Part shown: positions 38,525 through 47,379 of the stretch, in pieces
Numbering within the stretch: position 1 is the first letter of the stretch
Layout: each line of letters opens with the position of its first letter
Assembly: GCA_009773765.1 (NCBI GenBank)
Contig: WTWZ01000001.1
Location: 62,001 to 126,000 of the forward strand
DNA length: 64,000 nt
From: Prolixibacteraceae bacterium
GTDB taxonomy: Bacteria > Bacteroidota > Bacteroidia > Bacteroidales > Prolixibacteraceae
Reading direction: 5' to 3'
Position numbers and translations under genes: made by a program
Notes under the pieces: model-generated
Databases searched by the model: none
Seen by the model: the letters and a program-made list of their open reading frames with translations, nothing else
Told to the model about the DNA's origin: nothing

Positions 38525-41500
38525 TTATTTTTTCTTTTCAGAAATCCAGTTTCTTGCGTTTACAAAGGCCTGAATCCACGGCGCCACCTCATCCATTTTC
38601 CGTTCCTCAGGGTAATATGCCCACTGCCAGGGTTTAAAAGCCCTTTCCAAATGAGGCATCATTACCAAATGCCGTCCATCCCCAGAACAAAGCGAAGCAG
38701 CAGAATAATGCGAACCATTTGGGTTTACAGGATATTCATCGTGGCTGTATTTCATCGGGATAATGTATTGCTGCTCATTAAACGGCAGGTAGAATTTACC
38801 TTCGCCGTGTGCAACCCAGATTCCCAGTTTCATGCCAGCCATATTCCCAAGCATCACCGAATTATTTTCAAGAATATCGACATTGATAAAAGCTGATTCA
38901 AACTTACCCGATTCGTTGTGCAGCATTTTAGGCTGAATACTGTGTTCAGGATAAACCAGGCCGAGTTCGACCATTACCTGGCATCCATTGCATACACCTA
39001 AACTTAGGGTATCGGTTCTACTGTAAAATTTTTCCAGTGCAATTCTTGCCTTTTCGTTGTATTTAAAAGCGCCGGCCCAACCTTTCGCCGAACCCAGAAC
39101 ATCGGAATTGGAAAACCCTCCCACAAAAACTATCATGTTTAAATCTTCCAATGTTTCGCGGCCAGCGATTAAATCGGTCATGTGGACGTCTTTTACATCC
39201 AATCCTGACAGATACATGGCGTACGCCATTTCACGGTCGCCGTTAACACCCTTCTCCCGTATAATTGCGGCTTTTATTCCGGCAGGTTCCCGGCGGTTCA
39301 GGCCTATTCCCAAATCAGCCGCTTTCCCGGTAAAACCTTTGAAATCGTATTGAAGTTCAAACCGTTTGAAATTTTTAAAACGTTTAAGCGCGAGTTCAGG
39401 TTTTGTTTGTTTCCGTTCGAGCAAATAAGAAGTTTTAAACCATAAATCACGCAATGAATCGATATCAAAATCCGTTTCTGTCCCGAAGTTAATAACCCTG
39501 GCTTTCCGGTATGGAACGGGAAATCCTATAGAAACAAAATCAACGCCTGCATTTACCAGTTGCACCTTAACCTCATCGTTATCAGCACATTGAATAACTA
39601 TTCCCGGATTCTCGCTGAAAAGGGCCTTTACCAAATCCTGTTCGCCAATCCCTGTCAAATCAACTTTCATCCCTCCCTTGTTATTGCTGAAACACATTTC
39701 GAGCAAAGTGGTGATTAAACCTCCGGAAGAAATATCATGTCCCGCCAAAATCAAACCCTGTTCAATCAGTTTTTGAACTGTATTAAAAGCAATTATAAAT
39801 TTTTCAGGACTCGATACCCCGGGGGCGGTTTTGCCAATTTTATTGATTGACTGTGCAAAGGCGCTTCCGCCCAAATCACATTCAGTAAAAGAAAAATCGA
39901 TATATATAATTTCTTTGCTTTCGTCGTTTACCAAAACGGGTTCAACCACTTTCCGGCAATCCGAAACTTCCCCCGATGCCGAAATAATCAAAGTGCCCGG
40001 CGCGTAAACCACGTCATCTTTGTATTTCTGTGTCATCGACATGGAATCTTTACCAGTTGGAATATTTATTCCCAAGGCACATGCAAAATCGCTGGCTGCT
40101 TTCACTGCTTTGTAAATCCGGGCATTTTCGCCTGGGTTTTTTGCAGGCCACATCCAGTTGGCGCTGAGCGAAACACTTTTCAAATGGTCAGTAAGCGGAG
40201 CCCAGATAATATTGGTCAGCGATTCCGCAATCGATAATTCTGAACCTTTTGCAGCATCAGCCAAACCTGCCACGGGTGCGTGCCCAATTGATGTTGCCAA
40301 TCCGGCTTTACCCTGATAATCAAGAGTGATAACGCCAACATTATTCAATGGGAGATGCAGTTTGCCTGCACCCTGTTGTTTTGCAATGCGACCTGTTACC
40401 GAACGGTCAACTTTGTTGGTGAGCCAGTCTTTGCATGCCACCGATTCAAGTTGAAGTACGTTTTCAAGCAAAGCCTGAATATTTTCAATTTTGTATTCCG
40501 GTTCTTCGAAATCGGGAATAACGGTTGTATCTTCCAAAACTGTTTTTGGCGGATTTCCAAACATGTAGCCCAACTGCCAGTCGATTGACTTTTCGCCGGT
40601 TTTCGAGTTTTCGAAAGTAAACTGCATATCGCCGGTTGCCTCGCCAATGTTGTAAATGGGCGCACGTTCGCGTTCGGCAATTTTTGTCAGCAACTCAACA
40701 TGTTCCTGTTTCATAACAAGCCCCATTCGCTCCTGCGACTCATTCCCGATAATTTCTTTCTGCGAAAGCGTAGGGTCGCCAACCGGAAGTTTTGCCGTGT
40801 CAATTTTCCCACCGGTCGATTCGATCAGTTCCGAAAGACAATTCAAATGTCCCCCGGCGCCATGGTCGTGAATGGAAATGATTGGATTGTTATCGGCTTC
40901 GCTTAAAGCGCGGATGGCGTTGTAAACCCTCTTTTGCATCTCGGGATTGGCTCTTTGAACCGCATTCAGTTCAATGTGATTTTCAAACTCCCCGGTTGCT
41001 ACCGACGAAACCGCGCCACCGCCCATCCCGATACGGTAATTATCGCCGCCAAGCAGAATTACCCCGTCACCCTTTTCAGGAGTACCTTTCAGGCTGTCTT
41101 TTTTATTTCCAAAACCAATTCCGCCAGCGAGCATGATTACCTTATCGTAACCATATTTCTTAAAATTTTCGAAATGTTCAAAAGTTAAAACCGACCCCGT
41201 TATTAAAGGTTGCCCAAATTTATTTCCAAAATCGCTGGCCCCGTTTGACGCTTTAATTAAAATCTCTTCCGGGGTTTGATACAGCCAGTCGCGTTCTTCG
41301 GTTGCCTGCTCCCAGCTTCTTTCGGCTTCCGTGCGGGGATAAGAAGTCATGTAAACAGCAGTTCCGGCAATAGGCAAACTTCCTTTTCCCCCGGCAATCC
41401 TGTCGCGGATTTCACCTCCGGTACCGGTTGCGGCACCATTGAATGGTTCAACGGTGGTGGGGAAATTATGCGTTTCAGCCTTTAACGAAAGTACCGTTTC

Positions 41501-42214
41501 AATGTCCTTTATTTCGAAAAAATCGGGTTTATCATGGGTTTTCGGGGCAAACTGCTCAACCACCGGCCCCTGAACAAACGAACAGTTATCACGGTAAGCC
41601 GAAATTATTTTATTCGGATTGGTTTCCGATGTTTTTTTAATCATCTGGAAAAGTGATAATCCCATTTCCTTTCCGTCTATAATAAATTTACCGTTAAAAA
41701 TTTTATGCCGGCAATGTTCAGAATTTACCTGTGCAAAACCATAAACTTCGCCATCAGTCAGCGGCCTGCCCATTTCACTTGAAACCCGGTTCAGGTACTG
41801 AATTTCATCATCGCTAAGCGCCAGTCCCTCCTGTGTGTTGTACGCAGCAATATCTTCAATATTTAAAATTGGGCTGGGTTGTTTGTTGATGGTAAATATA
41901 TTTTGTGCCAGATTTTGGTATAACCGCTGTAACATGTGGTCGTAATGCGCATTTTCGTTTTCCACCTGAAAAAACTCTTCCATCCGCAATATGCCTTCAA
42001 TTCCCATGTTTTGGGTAATTTCAACCGCATTTGTACTCCACGGTGTAATCATTTCTTTGCGGGGACCTACAAACCACCCTTCCAGCGTACTTTCAGAAAT
42101 ATATACCGAATTGGAAAATAACCAGTTTAACTTGTCGATATTTACCTGATTCAATAAATTTGTTACCTGTACGGCGATGATACTTTTGTTTTGAATTCTG
42201 AAAAACTGAATCAT
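38525..42214 (-). CDS. purL: phosphoribosylformylglycinamidine synthase (large single-chain form)
   Basis: Fourth step of purine synthesis: converts FGAR to FGAM with glutamine and ATP. 1229 aa from ATG 42214, close to the gammaproteobacterial/eukaryotic type with synthetase and glutaminase fused. Motifs: NSEHCRHKIFNG, HNFPTTVEPFNGAATGTGGE, the GMGGGAVSS and IHDHGAGGH segments. The C-terminal class I amidotransferase has GVCNGCQ (nucleophile Cys), VAHGEGKFY and MMPHLERAF (His, Glu). The frame is open to 42289 but the TATCTTTG promoter box at 42262-42255 lies within that extension. Confidence 0.97.
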   Translation of the reverse strand: MIQFFRIQNKSIIAVQVTNLLNQVNIDKLNWLFSNSVYISESTLEGWFVGPRKEMITPWSTNAVEITQNMGIEGILRMEEFFQVENENAHYDHMLQRLYQNLAQNIFTINKQPSPILNIEDIAAYNTQEGLALSDDEIQYLNRVSSEMGRPLTDGEVYGFAQVNSEHCRHKIFNGKFIIDGKEMGLSLFQMIKKTSETNPNKIISAYRDNCSFVQGPVVEQFAPKTHDKPDFFEIKDIETVLSLKAETHNFPTTVEPFNGAATGTGGEIRDRIAGGKGSLPIAGTAVYMTSYPRTEAERSWEQATEERDWLYQTPEEILIKASNGASDFGNKFGQPLITGSVLTFEHFENFKKYGYDKVIMLAGGIGFGNKKDSLKGTPEKGDGVILLGGDNYRIGMGGGAVSSVATGEFENHIELNAVQRANPEMQKRVYNAIRALSEADNNPIISIHDHGAGGHLNCLSELIESTGGKIDTAKLPVGDPTLSQKEIIGNESQERMGLVMKQEHVELLTKIAERERAPIYNIGEATGDMQFTFENSKTGEKSIDWQLGYMFGNPPKTVLEDTTVIPDFEEPEYKIENIQALLENVLQLESVACKDWLTNKVDRSVTGRIAKQQGAGKLHLPLNNVGVITLDYQGKAGLATSIGHAPVAGLADAAKGSELSIAESLTNIIWAPLTDHLKSVSLSANWMWPAKNPGENARIYKAVKAASDFACALGINIPTGKDSMSMTQKYKDDVVYAPGTLIISASGEVSDCRKVVEPVLVNDESKEIIYIDFSFTECDLGGSAFAQSINKIGKTAPGVSSPEKFIIAFNTVQKLIEQGLILAGHDISSGGLITTLLEMCFSNNKGGMKVDLTGIGEQDLVKALFSENPGIVIQCADNDEVKVQLVNAGVDFVSIGFPVPYRKARVINFGTETDFDIDSLRDLWFKTSYLLERKQTKPELALKRFKNFKRFELQYDFKGFTGKAADLGIGLNRREPAGIKAAIIREKGVNGDREMAYAMYLSGLDVKDVHMTDLIAGRETLEDLNMIVFVGGFSNSDVLGSAKGWAGAFKYNEKARIALEKFYSRTDTLSLGVCNGCQVMVELGLVYPEHSIQPKMLHNESGKFESAFINVDILENNSVMLGNMAGMKLGIWVAHGEGKFYLPFNEQQYIIPMKYSHDEYPVNPNGSHYSAASLCSGDGRHLVMMPHLERAFKPWQWAYYPEERKMDEVAPWIQAFVNARNWISEKKK

Positions 42215-42254
42215 TTTGCAGTGATTTTGAGTGTAATATGTTTTAAAACACGGG

Positions 42255-42262
42255 CAAAGATA
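42255..42262 (-). promoter_or_regulatory. -7 box of purL
   Basis: TATCTTTG on the minus strand, exact match, 40 bp before the purL ATG. No purine riboswitch is recognisable in the leader. Confidence 0.5.
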
Positions 42263-42395
42263 AAAAATAATCAGCGGCGAAAATTTCAAGTTTTCAGTAG
42301 CAGCGTTTTAGTTTTCAACATTGAAAAGTTAAATTGCTTTAATTTTAATTTTGGGGTGTAATTTTATTATTTCTTTGAACAAATCAAAAAATTAA

Positions 42396-42719
42396 ATGTA
42401 CCGCATTTTTGTACTTATTCTTCTTGTAACTCTTATTTCGTGCAGTGTTCATCGCTCGCTGCAAAAAACATATCTCGGAAAATCACCATCGGTTTTGATA
42501 GAAAAATTTGGAAAGCCTAAAACTATTTTAGATTGGGGAGCCGAAAAAGTTTATGTTTATGAAATTGTTACCGAATTAAAAAGTACCGAAATTAGCCAGG
42601 CAAAACTTACGCTCGATCCAATGATTTCGCCTATGGTAGAAAAGACTGAACGTTACTATTTTACGGTGAAGCATGAAAAAATTGTGAATGTAAGGCTGGA
42701 AGAAGAATACAAGCGGTAA
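42396..42719 (+). CDS. small lipoprotein, unknown function
   Basis: 107 aa. N-terminal MYRIFVLILLVTLISCS ends in a lipobox-like LISC, so the mature protein would be lipidated at Cys16. The body has YLGKSPSVLIEKFGKPKTI, reminiscent of the SmpA/BamE 'G.s..dvl..lG.P' turn, but it is too divergent for a firm assignment. It precedes tRNA-Leu in the same direction. Confidence 0.7.
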   Translation: MYRIFVLILLVTLISCSVHRSLQKTYLGKSPSVLIEKFGKPKTILDWGAEKVYVYEIVTELKSTEISQAKLTLDPMISPMVEKTERYYFTVKHEKIVNVRLEEEYKR

Positions 42720-42800
42720 AAAGAATTTTTACATCCAAAACAAACTTGCGGTTCAATAAATTTTATAGTTTTGCACACACGTTTTTTGAAATAAAACATT

Positions 42801-42884
42801 GCCCAGATGGTGAAATTGGTAGACACGCCAGCTTGAGGGGCTGGTGCTCGCAAGGGTGTGCAAGTTCGAGTCTTGTTCTGGGCA
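42801..42884 (+). tRNA. tRNA-Leu (GAG)
   Basis: 84 bases. Acceptor arms GCCCAGA / TCTGGGC, D-arm with AATTGGTAGAC, anticodon stem CCAGC-TTGAGGG-GCTGG giving anticodon GAG, a long variable arm (TGCTCGCAAGGGTG region), and T-arm GTTCGAGTC. CCA is not encoded after the discriminator A. Class II variable arm confirms leucine. Confidence 0.96.
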
Positions 42885-42975
42885 CAAAAGGTTAGTTCAA
42901 ACTACATAAAAAGCGCTTAAATCCAACAGGGAAATTCCTTTGGGGTACATAACATCAGATAGTAAAGGGGTAAAC

Positions 42976-43009
42976 AAAAAAACCGTTCTCTTATTTTGAA
43001 AGCACGGTT
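42976..43009 (-). terminator. terminator of the suf operon
   Basis: On the minus strand a 6-bp stem AACCGT / ACGGTT, a 17-base loop and a run of seven T, 27 bp after the DUF59 stop. Modest stem but good U-tract. Confidence 0.6.
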
Positions 43010-43035
43010 CTTTTCCAAATAGGAAAAGTATAGTA

Positions 43036-43341
43036 CTAAAAGAACCCCAGTTCCAGACGGGCTTCCTCGCTCATCATCGATTTGTCCCAGGGCGGCTCGA
43101 AAGTAAGATCAATATTTACATTTTCAATGCCTTCCACAGCCCGTGCAGCCTGTGTTACGTCATCCATCAGTATATCCACTACCGGGCAACCGGGAGCTGT
43201 GAGGGTCATAACAATGTTTGCATTATTGTTTTCATCAACGTCAACATTGTAAATCAATCCCAAATCGTAAATATTTACCGGGATTTCAGGGTCGTAAACC
43301 TCTTTCAGGTTATTTATAATTAAGTCGATTCTTTTATCCAT
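43036..43341 (-). CDS. DUF59/MIP18-family Fe-S assembly protein (SufT-like)
   Basis: 101 aa from ATG 43341. Conserved KEVYDPEIPVNIYDLGLIY, VMTLTAPGCPV with the invariant Cys, and the end VDLTFEPPWD-type motif (here NIDLTFEPPWDKSMM). These proteins help mature Fe-S proteins; located as the last gene of the suf operon. The open frame extends to 43404 by a non-ATG start overlapping sufE, and the family starts at the MDKRIDLI methionine, so 43341 is used. Confidence 0.9.
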   Translation of the reverse strand: MDKRIDLIINNLKEVYDPEIPVNIYDLGLIYNVDVDENNNANIVMTLTAPGCPVVDILMDDVTQAARAVEGIENVNIDLTFEPPWDKSMMSEEARLELGFF

Positions 43342-43372
43342 CTCGTTATCTCCTTGTTGATTTGAATCGGTG

Positions 43373-43795
43373 CTATCCTGCAATTTTGTTATAAGCAACA
43401 GCATACAACCGAATTTGTTTTACCATAGCCAAAAGGCCATTTGAGCGGGTTGGCGACAAGTGTTGTTTTAATCCCAAATCATCGATAAAATGAAGATCGT
43501 TTTCAATTAACTCCTTTGGCGTGCGGCCCGTAACAACCCTTAACAGCAGGGCAACCAATCCTTTAACGATTACGGCATCGCTTTCGCCCCGAAAATTGAT
43601 TATGCCGTCATTCATTTCTGCAACCAGCCAAACCCTCGACTGGCAGCCCTTTATTAAGTTTTGGCCGGTTTTTTCTTTGGGATCCAATTCTTTCAGTTCG
43701 TTTCCCAGCTCAATCAAATAGCCGTATTTGTCCATCCAGTCGGTGTAAACCGAGAACTCTGCTATAATTTCCTGCTGTACTTCTTCTATGGTCAT
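43373..43795 (-). CDS. sufE: cysteine desulfurase activator SufE
   Basis: 140 aa. EIIAEFSVYTDWMDKYGYLIELG, then NLIKGCQSRVWLVAE, in which the Cys accepts sulfur from SufS, and VVTGRTPKELIENDLHFIDDLGL. It raises SufS activity and passes persulfide to SufB-C-D. 80 bp after sufS, same strand. Confidence 0.95.
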   Translation of the reverse strand: MTIEEVQQEIIAEFSVYTDWMDKYGYLIELGNELKELDPKEKTGQNLIKGCQSRVWLVAEMNDGIINFRGESDAVIVKGLVALLLRVVTGRTPKELIENDLHFIDDLGLKQHLSPTRSNGLLAMVKQIRLYAVAYNKIAG

Positions 43796-43874
43796 GGTTT
43801 TTAATTTTCAGCCTGCAAAGTTCGAAAAATTTTATTTTCTGCCAATCAAATCAAGAACTCTTATTAAATAGGAC

Positions 43875-45092
43875 TCAAAACATCAGTCTCACTTTATTCA
43901 AAGCAGCTATAAAAATATCGATTTCAGCTTTGGTATTGTACAATCCAAACGAAATACGGACACACCCGTTAATTCCGAAATGCTGCATAACAGTATCGGC
44001 ACACAAGTGGCCTGTGCGAACGGCAATTCCCATTTTATCGAGCAGCACCCCTAAATCGTAGAAATGAATTCCTTCGATATTAAACGAAATAACGCTCGAT
44101 TTTTCGGGAGCTTCGCCATAAATTCTGATTCCCTGTACCTCTTTTAGTTTAGAGGTTGCATATTCGAGTAAACTGAGTTCCCATTCCTCAATATTTTGAA
44201 GGCCAATTTCAATTATCAAACCTATGGCCGCACCAAATGCGATTACACTGGTAATGTTTGGTGTGCCTGCTTCAAATTTCAAGGGGAGTTGATTAAAGGT
44301 AGTGCCTTCAAAAGAAACTTCGGCAATCATTTCACCGCCGCCCTGGTAAGGAGGTATTTGTTCGAGCCATTTCTTTTTGCCGTACAATACACCCACACCG
44401 TTTGGGCCGTATAATTTATGGGCTGAAAAGGCATAAAAATCGGCATCCAGCTTTTGAACATCAATTTGTAAATGTTGCACAGCCTGAGCCCCATCAACAA
44501 AAACTGCAACATTATTTTCGTGGGCAAGTTCTATAATTTCTGAAACAGGATTAACCGTTCCCAAAACATTTGAAACGTGCGCAACAGCAATCAGTTTCGT
44601 TTTTTGATTAATCAGGGATGGGAGTTTTTCAATCTCCAATACACCCAAATCGTTAAATGGAAGTTTAACAATTTTTGCTTTTTTACGTTCAGCAGCCAAC
44701 TGCCAGGGAACTATATTGGCATGGTGTTCCATTTCGGAAACGATGATTTCGTCGCCCTCTTTAACAAACTTTTCACAAAACGAATAAGCAACCAGATTCA
44801 CACTTTCGGTGGTACCTTTGGTAAAAATGATTTCTTCCCTGGATTCAGCATTGATAAAGTTCCTGATTTTGTCCCTCACTTCCTCAAACTGAACCGTGGT
44901 TTTGTCGGCCATAAAATGAGCTCCCCGGTGAATGTTTCCATAATAGTCGTTATGAAGTTTTTCTTTGGCCATCAACACCTGAATTGGTTTTTGTGCCGAA
45001 GCTGCACTGTCGAAATATACCAAGGGTTTATCATATACTTTTTGATGCAATACAGGGAAATAACTTCGTATTTTTTGAATATCGTAATTCAT
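43875..45092 (-). CDS. sufS: cysteine desulfurase SufS
   Basis: 405 aa PLP enzyme that frees sulfur from cysteine. It has FDSAASAQKPIQVL at the N-terminus, TKGTTESVNLVAYSF, EHHANIVPWQ, the PLP lysine in AFSAHKLYGPNGVGVLYGKK and the active-site Cys in AVRTGHLCADTVMQHFG near the C-terminus (group II position). It is 8 bp after sufD, so clearly one operon. Confidence 0.96.
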   Translation of the reverse strand: MNYDIQKIRSYFPVLHQKVYDKPLVYFDSAASAQKPIQVLMAKEKLHNDYYGNIHRGAHFMADKTTVQFEEVRDKIRNFINAESREEIIFTKGTTESVNLVAYSFCEKFVKEGDEIIVSEMEHHANIVPWQLAAERKKAKIVKLPFNDLGVLEIEKLPSLINQKTKLIAVAHVSNVLGTVNPVSEIIELAHENNVAVFVDGAQAVQHLQIDVQKLDADFYAFSAHKLYGPNGVGVLYGKKKWLEQIPPYQGGGEMIAEVSFEGTTFNQLPLKFEAGTPNITSVIAFGAAIGLIIEIGLQNIEEWELSLLEYATSKLKEVQGIRIYGEAPEKSSVISFNIEGIHFYDLGVLLDKMGIAVRTGHLCADTVMQHFGINGCVRISFGLYNTKAEIDIFIAALNKVRLMF

Positions 45093-45100
45093 TTAGTTTA

Positions 45101-46471
45101 TTAACAATCACAATTATAGGAACAATCGTGGCAGCGCGCAACTTCTCCCCTTAACCTTTTCTCAATCAGTTCGTCGATTCTTTCCCTCAGGGTTTCCACT
45201 TTTATTTGCTGGACAACTTCATGAGCAAAGGCATTCATCATTATCATCCTGGCTTTTTCTTCATCAACTCCGCGGGTACGCAAATAAAACATGGCCTGTT
45301 CGTCCATTTGACCGACAGTGGCGCCATGGCTGCATTTAACATCATCAGCATCAATAACAAGCTGAGGTTTGGTTTGCATGGTAGCCGTATCGGTTAAAAG
45401 CAAATTGTTGTTTCGCTGAAATGCGTTCGTTTTTTGTGCATCGCGCACAACGTGTATTTTGCCCGAGAAAGCCCCGGTCGATTTGTCGTCAAGAACATAT
45501 TTGTAAATCTGGTTGCTCCGGCAATGCGGTTTGGCATGAATTACCTGCGTGAAATTATCGATGTGCTGGTTTTTATCCAGAAATGCCATTCCATACATAT
45601 TGGCTTCGGCATTCCCGCCGTTGATTAAAATTTTTAAATTATTGCGAATCAGTCCGCCGTGTAGCGAAACGGTGTGCGTAGTTATGTTTGAATTTTTTTC
45701 CTGCTGAACAAAAACTGAATTAATACTTGTAGTGCTGTTGTGCTGATTTTGAACTGTATAATAGTCGAAATTGGCGTTTTCAGCAATAAAGATTTCTGTA
45801 ACCGAATTATTTACATACTGGTTTAAGTCGAGTGTGTGGTCGCAAATAATCAGTTTTGCACTTGCACCCTGTTCAATAATAACCAGGTTTCTCTGTGTTG
45901 AAAAAGTATCTTTGTCCGATTTCAGCATGTTGATAATCTGGATGGGGTCCTCAACAATTACATTCTTCGGGATGTAAAGGAAATAACCGTCTTTTGCCAT
46001 CGCGGTGTTAAACGCAACCAGCGGATCGGCACCTGTTTCCGCTATTTTTGCATAATATTTCTGAAGAATTCCAGGATTATTTTTTGCAACCTTTTCCAAA
46101 CTTTCCAGAATCGCGCCTTCAGGCAGTTTTCCCGATTTTGTATTTTTTTGGTAAAACCAGCCGTTAAAAAGAAGCGTAAGGTGGGTGTTTAACTGAGGGA
46201 CATTGCAACTGAAAATCTCTGCCAGACTGGCATCGGTTTCTTCATTTTTATGCAGGAATTTGAAATCGGGCAGAAATTTGGGCTGAAGGTTTGTGTATTT
46301 GTAATTTTCGTTTTTACGGGTAGGGATACCCTGCATCACAAAATCCTGAAAAGCCATTTTCCTGTGTTGGTTCAAAACATCCGGCGAATCGGCAAACAGT
46401 AGCTCTTTCGCTTCATTGAAGTGGGAAATATATTTAAGCGATAAATCCGTTTTTTCAGTAATAACACTCAT
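45101..46471 (-). CDS. sufD: Fe-S cluster assembly scaffold subunit SufD
   Basis: 456 aa from ATG 46471 (MSVITEKTDLSL), 1 bp after the sufC stop. Right-handed beta-helix core with KNENYKYTNL, ANFDYYTVQNQHN, HVVRDAQKTNAFQRNNNLLL and CSHGATVGQMDEQAMFYLRTRG. Partner of SufB and SufC in the scaffold complex. The end is notable: after the usual ERIDELIEKRLRGEV helix the protein finishes with CHDCSYNCDC, four cysteines in ten residues, absent from the E. coli protein as I know it. Confidence 0.95.
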   Translation of the reverse strand: MSVITEKTDLSLKYISHFNEAKELLFADSPDVLNQHRKMAFQDFVMQGIPTRKNENYKYTNLQPKFLPDFKFLHKNEETDASLAEIFSCNVPQLNTHLTLLFNGWFYQKNTKSGKLPEGAILESLEKVAKNNPGILQKYYAKIAETGADPLVAFNTAMAKDGYFLYIPKNVIVEDPIQIINMLKSDKDTFSTQRNLVIIEQGASAKLIICDHTLDLNQYVNNSVTEIFIAENANFDYYTVQNQHNSTTSINSVFVQQEKNSNITTHTVSLHGGLIRNNLKILINGGNAEANMYGMAFLDKNQHIDNFTQVIHAKPHCRSNQIYKYVLDDKSTGAFSGKIHVVRDAQKTNAFQRNNNLLLTDTATMQTKPQLVIDADDVKCSHGATVGQMDEQAMFYLRTRGVDEEKARMIMMNAFAHEVVQQIKVETLRERIDELIEKRLRGEVARCHDCSYNCDC

Positions 46472-46472
46472 T

Positions 46473-47219
46473 TTAGTTTTCTTTTTTAATCCAGTCGTAC
46501 CCTTTTTCTTCCAACTCGAAGGCAAGTTCTTTGCCGGCCGATTTAACTATTCTTCCGTCATAAAGCACATGGACAAAATCGGGAACGATGTATTCGAGCA
46601 ACCTCTGGTAATGGGTAACCACAATTGTGGCATTATCTTTTGTTTTCAGTGCATTAACTCCGTGGGCAACTGTTTTTAGCGCGTCGATGTCGAGCCCGGA
46701 ATCAGTTTCATCGAGTACGGCAAGTTTGGGTTCCAAAAGCGCCATCTGAAAAATTTCGTTTTTCTTTTTCTCCCCACCCGAAAAACCTTCGTTTACCGAA
46801 CGGTTGGCAAGGGTTGGGTGCATGTCAACCAAATCCATTTTCTCCCGCATCAGTTTCAGGAACTCGCCGGCATTCAGCTCTTTTTCGCCCCTGTGTTTAC
46901 GGTGTTCGTTTACCGCTGTTTTCAGAAAGTTAACCATGGGCACCCCCGGAATTTCAACCGGATACTGGAAACTCAGGAATATTCCTTCCTTTGCGCGGTC
47001 TTCCGGCGACTTTTCCAGCAAATCTTCACCCATGTAGGTAATTTCGCCTTCAGTTACTTCGTACTCTTCTTTCCCCACGAGCACATTGGCAAGTGTACTT
47101 TTTCCTGAACCGTTAGGCCCCATTATGGCATGAACCTCACCAGGTTTTACTTCAAGATTGATACCTTTCAGAATTTCCTGTCCATCGACAGAAACGTATA
47201 AGTTTTTAATTGTAAGCAT
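46473..47219 (-). CDS. sufC: Fe-S cluster assembly ATPase SufC
   Basis: 248 aa ABC-type ATPase. Walker A MGPNGSGKSTLANVLVG, the SufC-typical FLSFQYPVEIPGV, signature NEGFSGGEKKKNEIFQ and Walker B KLAVLDETDSGLD, then the H-loop VTHYQRLLEYI. Powers the SufBCD scaffold. It is separated from sufB by 158 bp that hold two inverted copies of a dispersed repeat, unusual for this otherwise tight operon. Confidence 0.97.
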   Translation of the reverse strand: MLTIKNLYVSVDGQEILKGINLEVKPGEVHAIMGPNGSGKSTLANVLVGKEEYEVTEGEITYMGEDLLEKSPEDRAKEGIFLSFQYPVEIPGVPMVNFLKTAVNEHRKHRGEKELNAGEFLKLMREKMDLVDMHPTLANRSVNEGFSGGEKKKNEIFQMALLEPKLAVLDETDSGLDIDALKTVAHGVNALKTKDNATIVVTHYQRLLEYIVPDFVHVLYDGRIVKSAGKELAFELEEKGYDWIKKEN

Positions 47220-47220
47220 A

Positions 47221-47379
47221 ATCCCCCCTCTTCAGCCCCCTCTAACTCCCCCAGGGGGGAGAACAGGAGCGAATATATTAGATATTTTTTATTTATATAT
47301 TTTTTCATTTTTTTGTTCTCTTGTTTCTTGTTTTCCCCCTTCGGGGGAACTAAAGGGGGCTTTGGCAGGGAGGGGCTTT
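47221..47379. repeat. inverted pair of dispersed G/C-rich repeats (copies B and F) between sufB and sufC
   Basis: Copy B (47221-47263, plus orientation) contains AGCCCCCTCTAACTCCCCC then GGGGGGAG. Copy F (47330-47379) is the same element inverted: read on the minus strand it contains AGCCCCCTTTAGTTCCCCC, GAA, GGGGGA. The roughly 66 bp between them are almost pure A/T. The two copies can pair along most of their length into one long hairpin, and each can also form its own small hairpin. Copy F begins right at the sufB stop codon. Confidence 0.75.
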
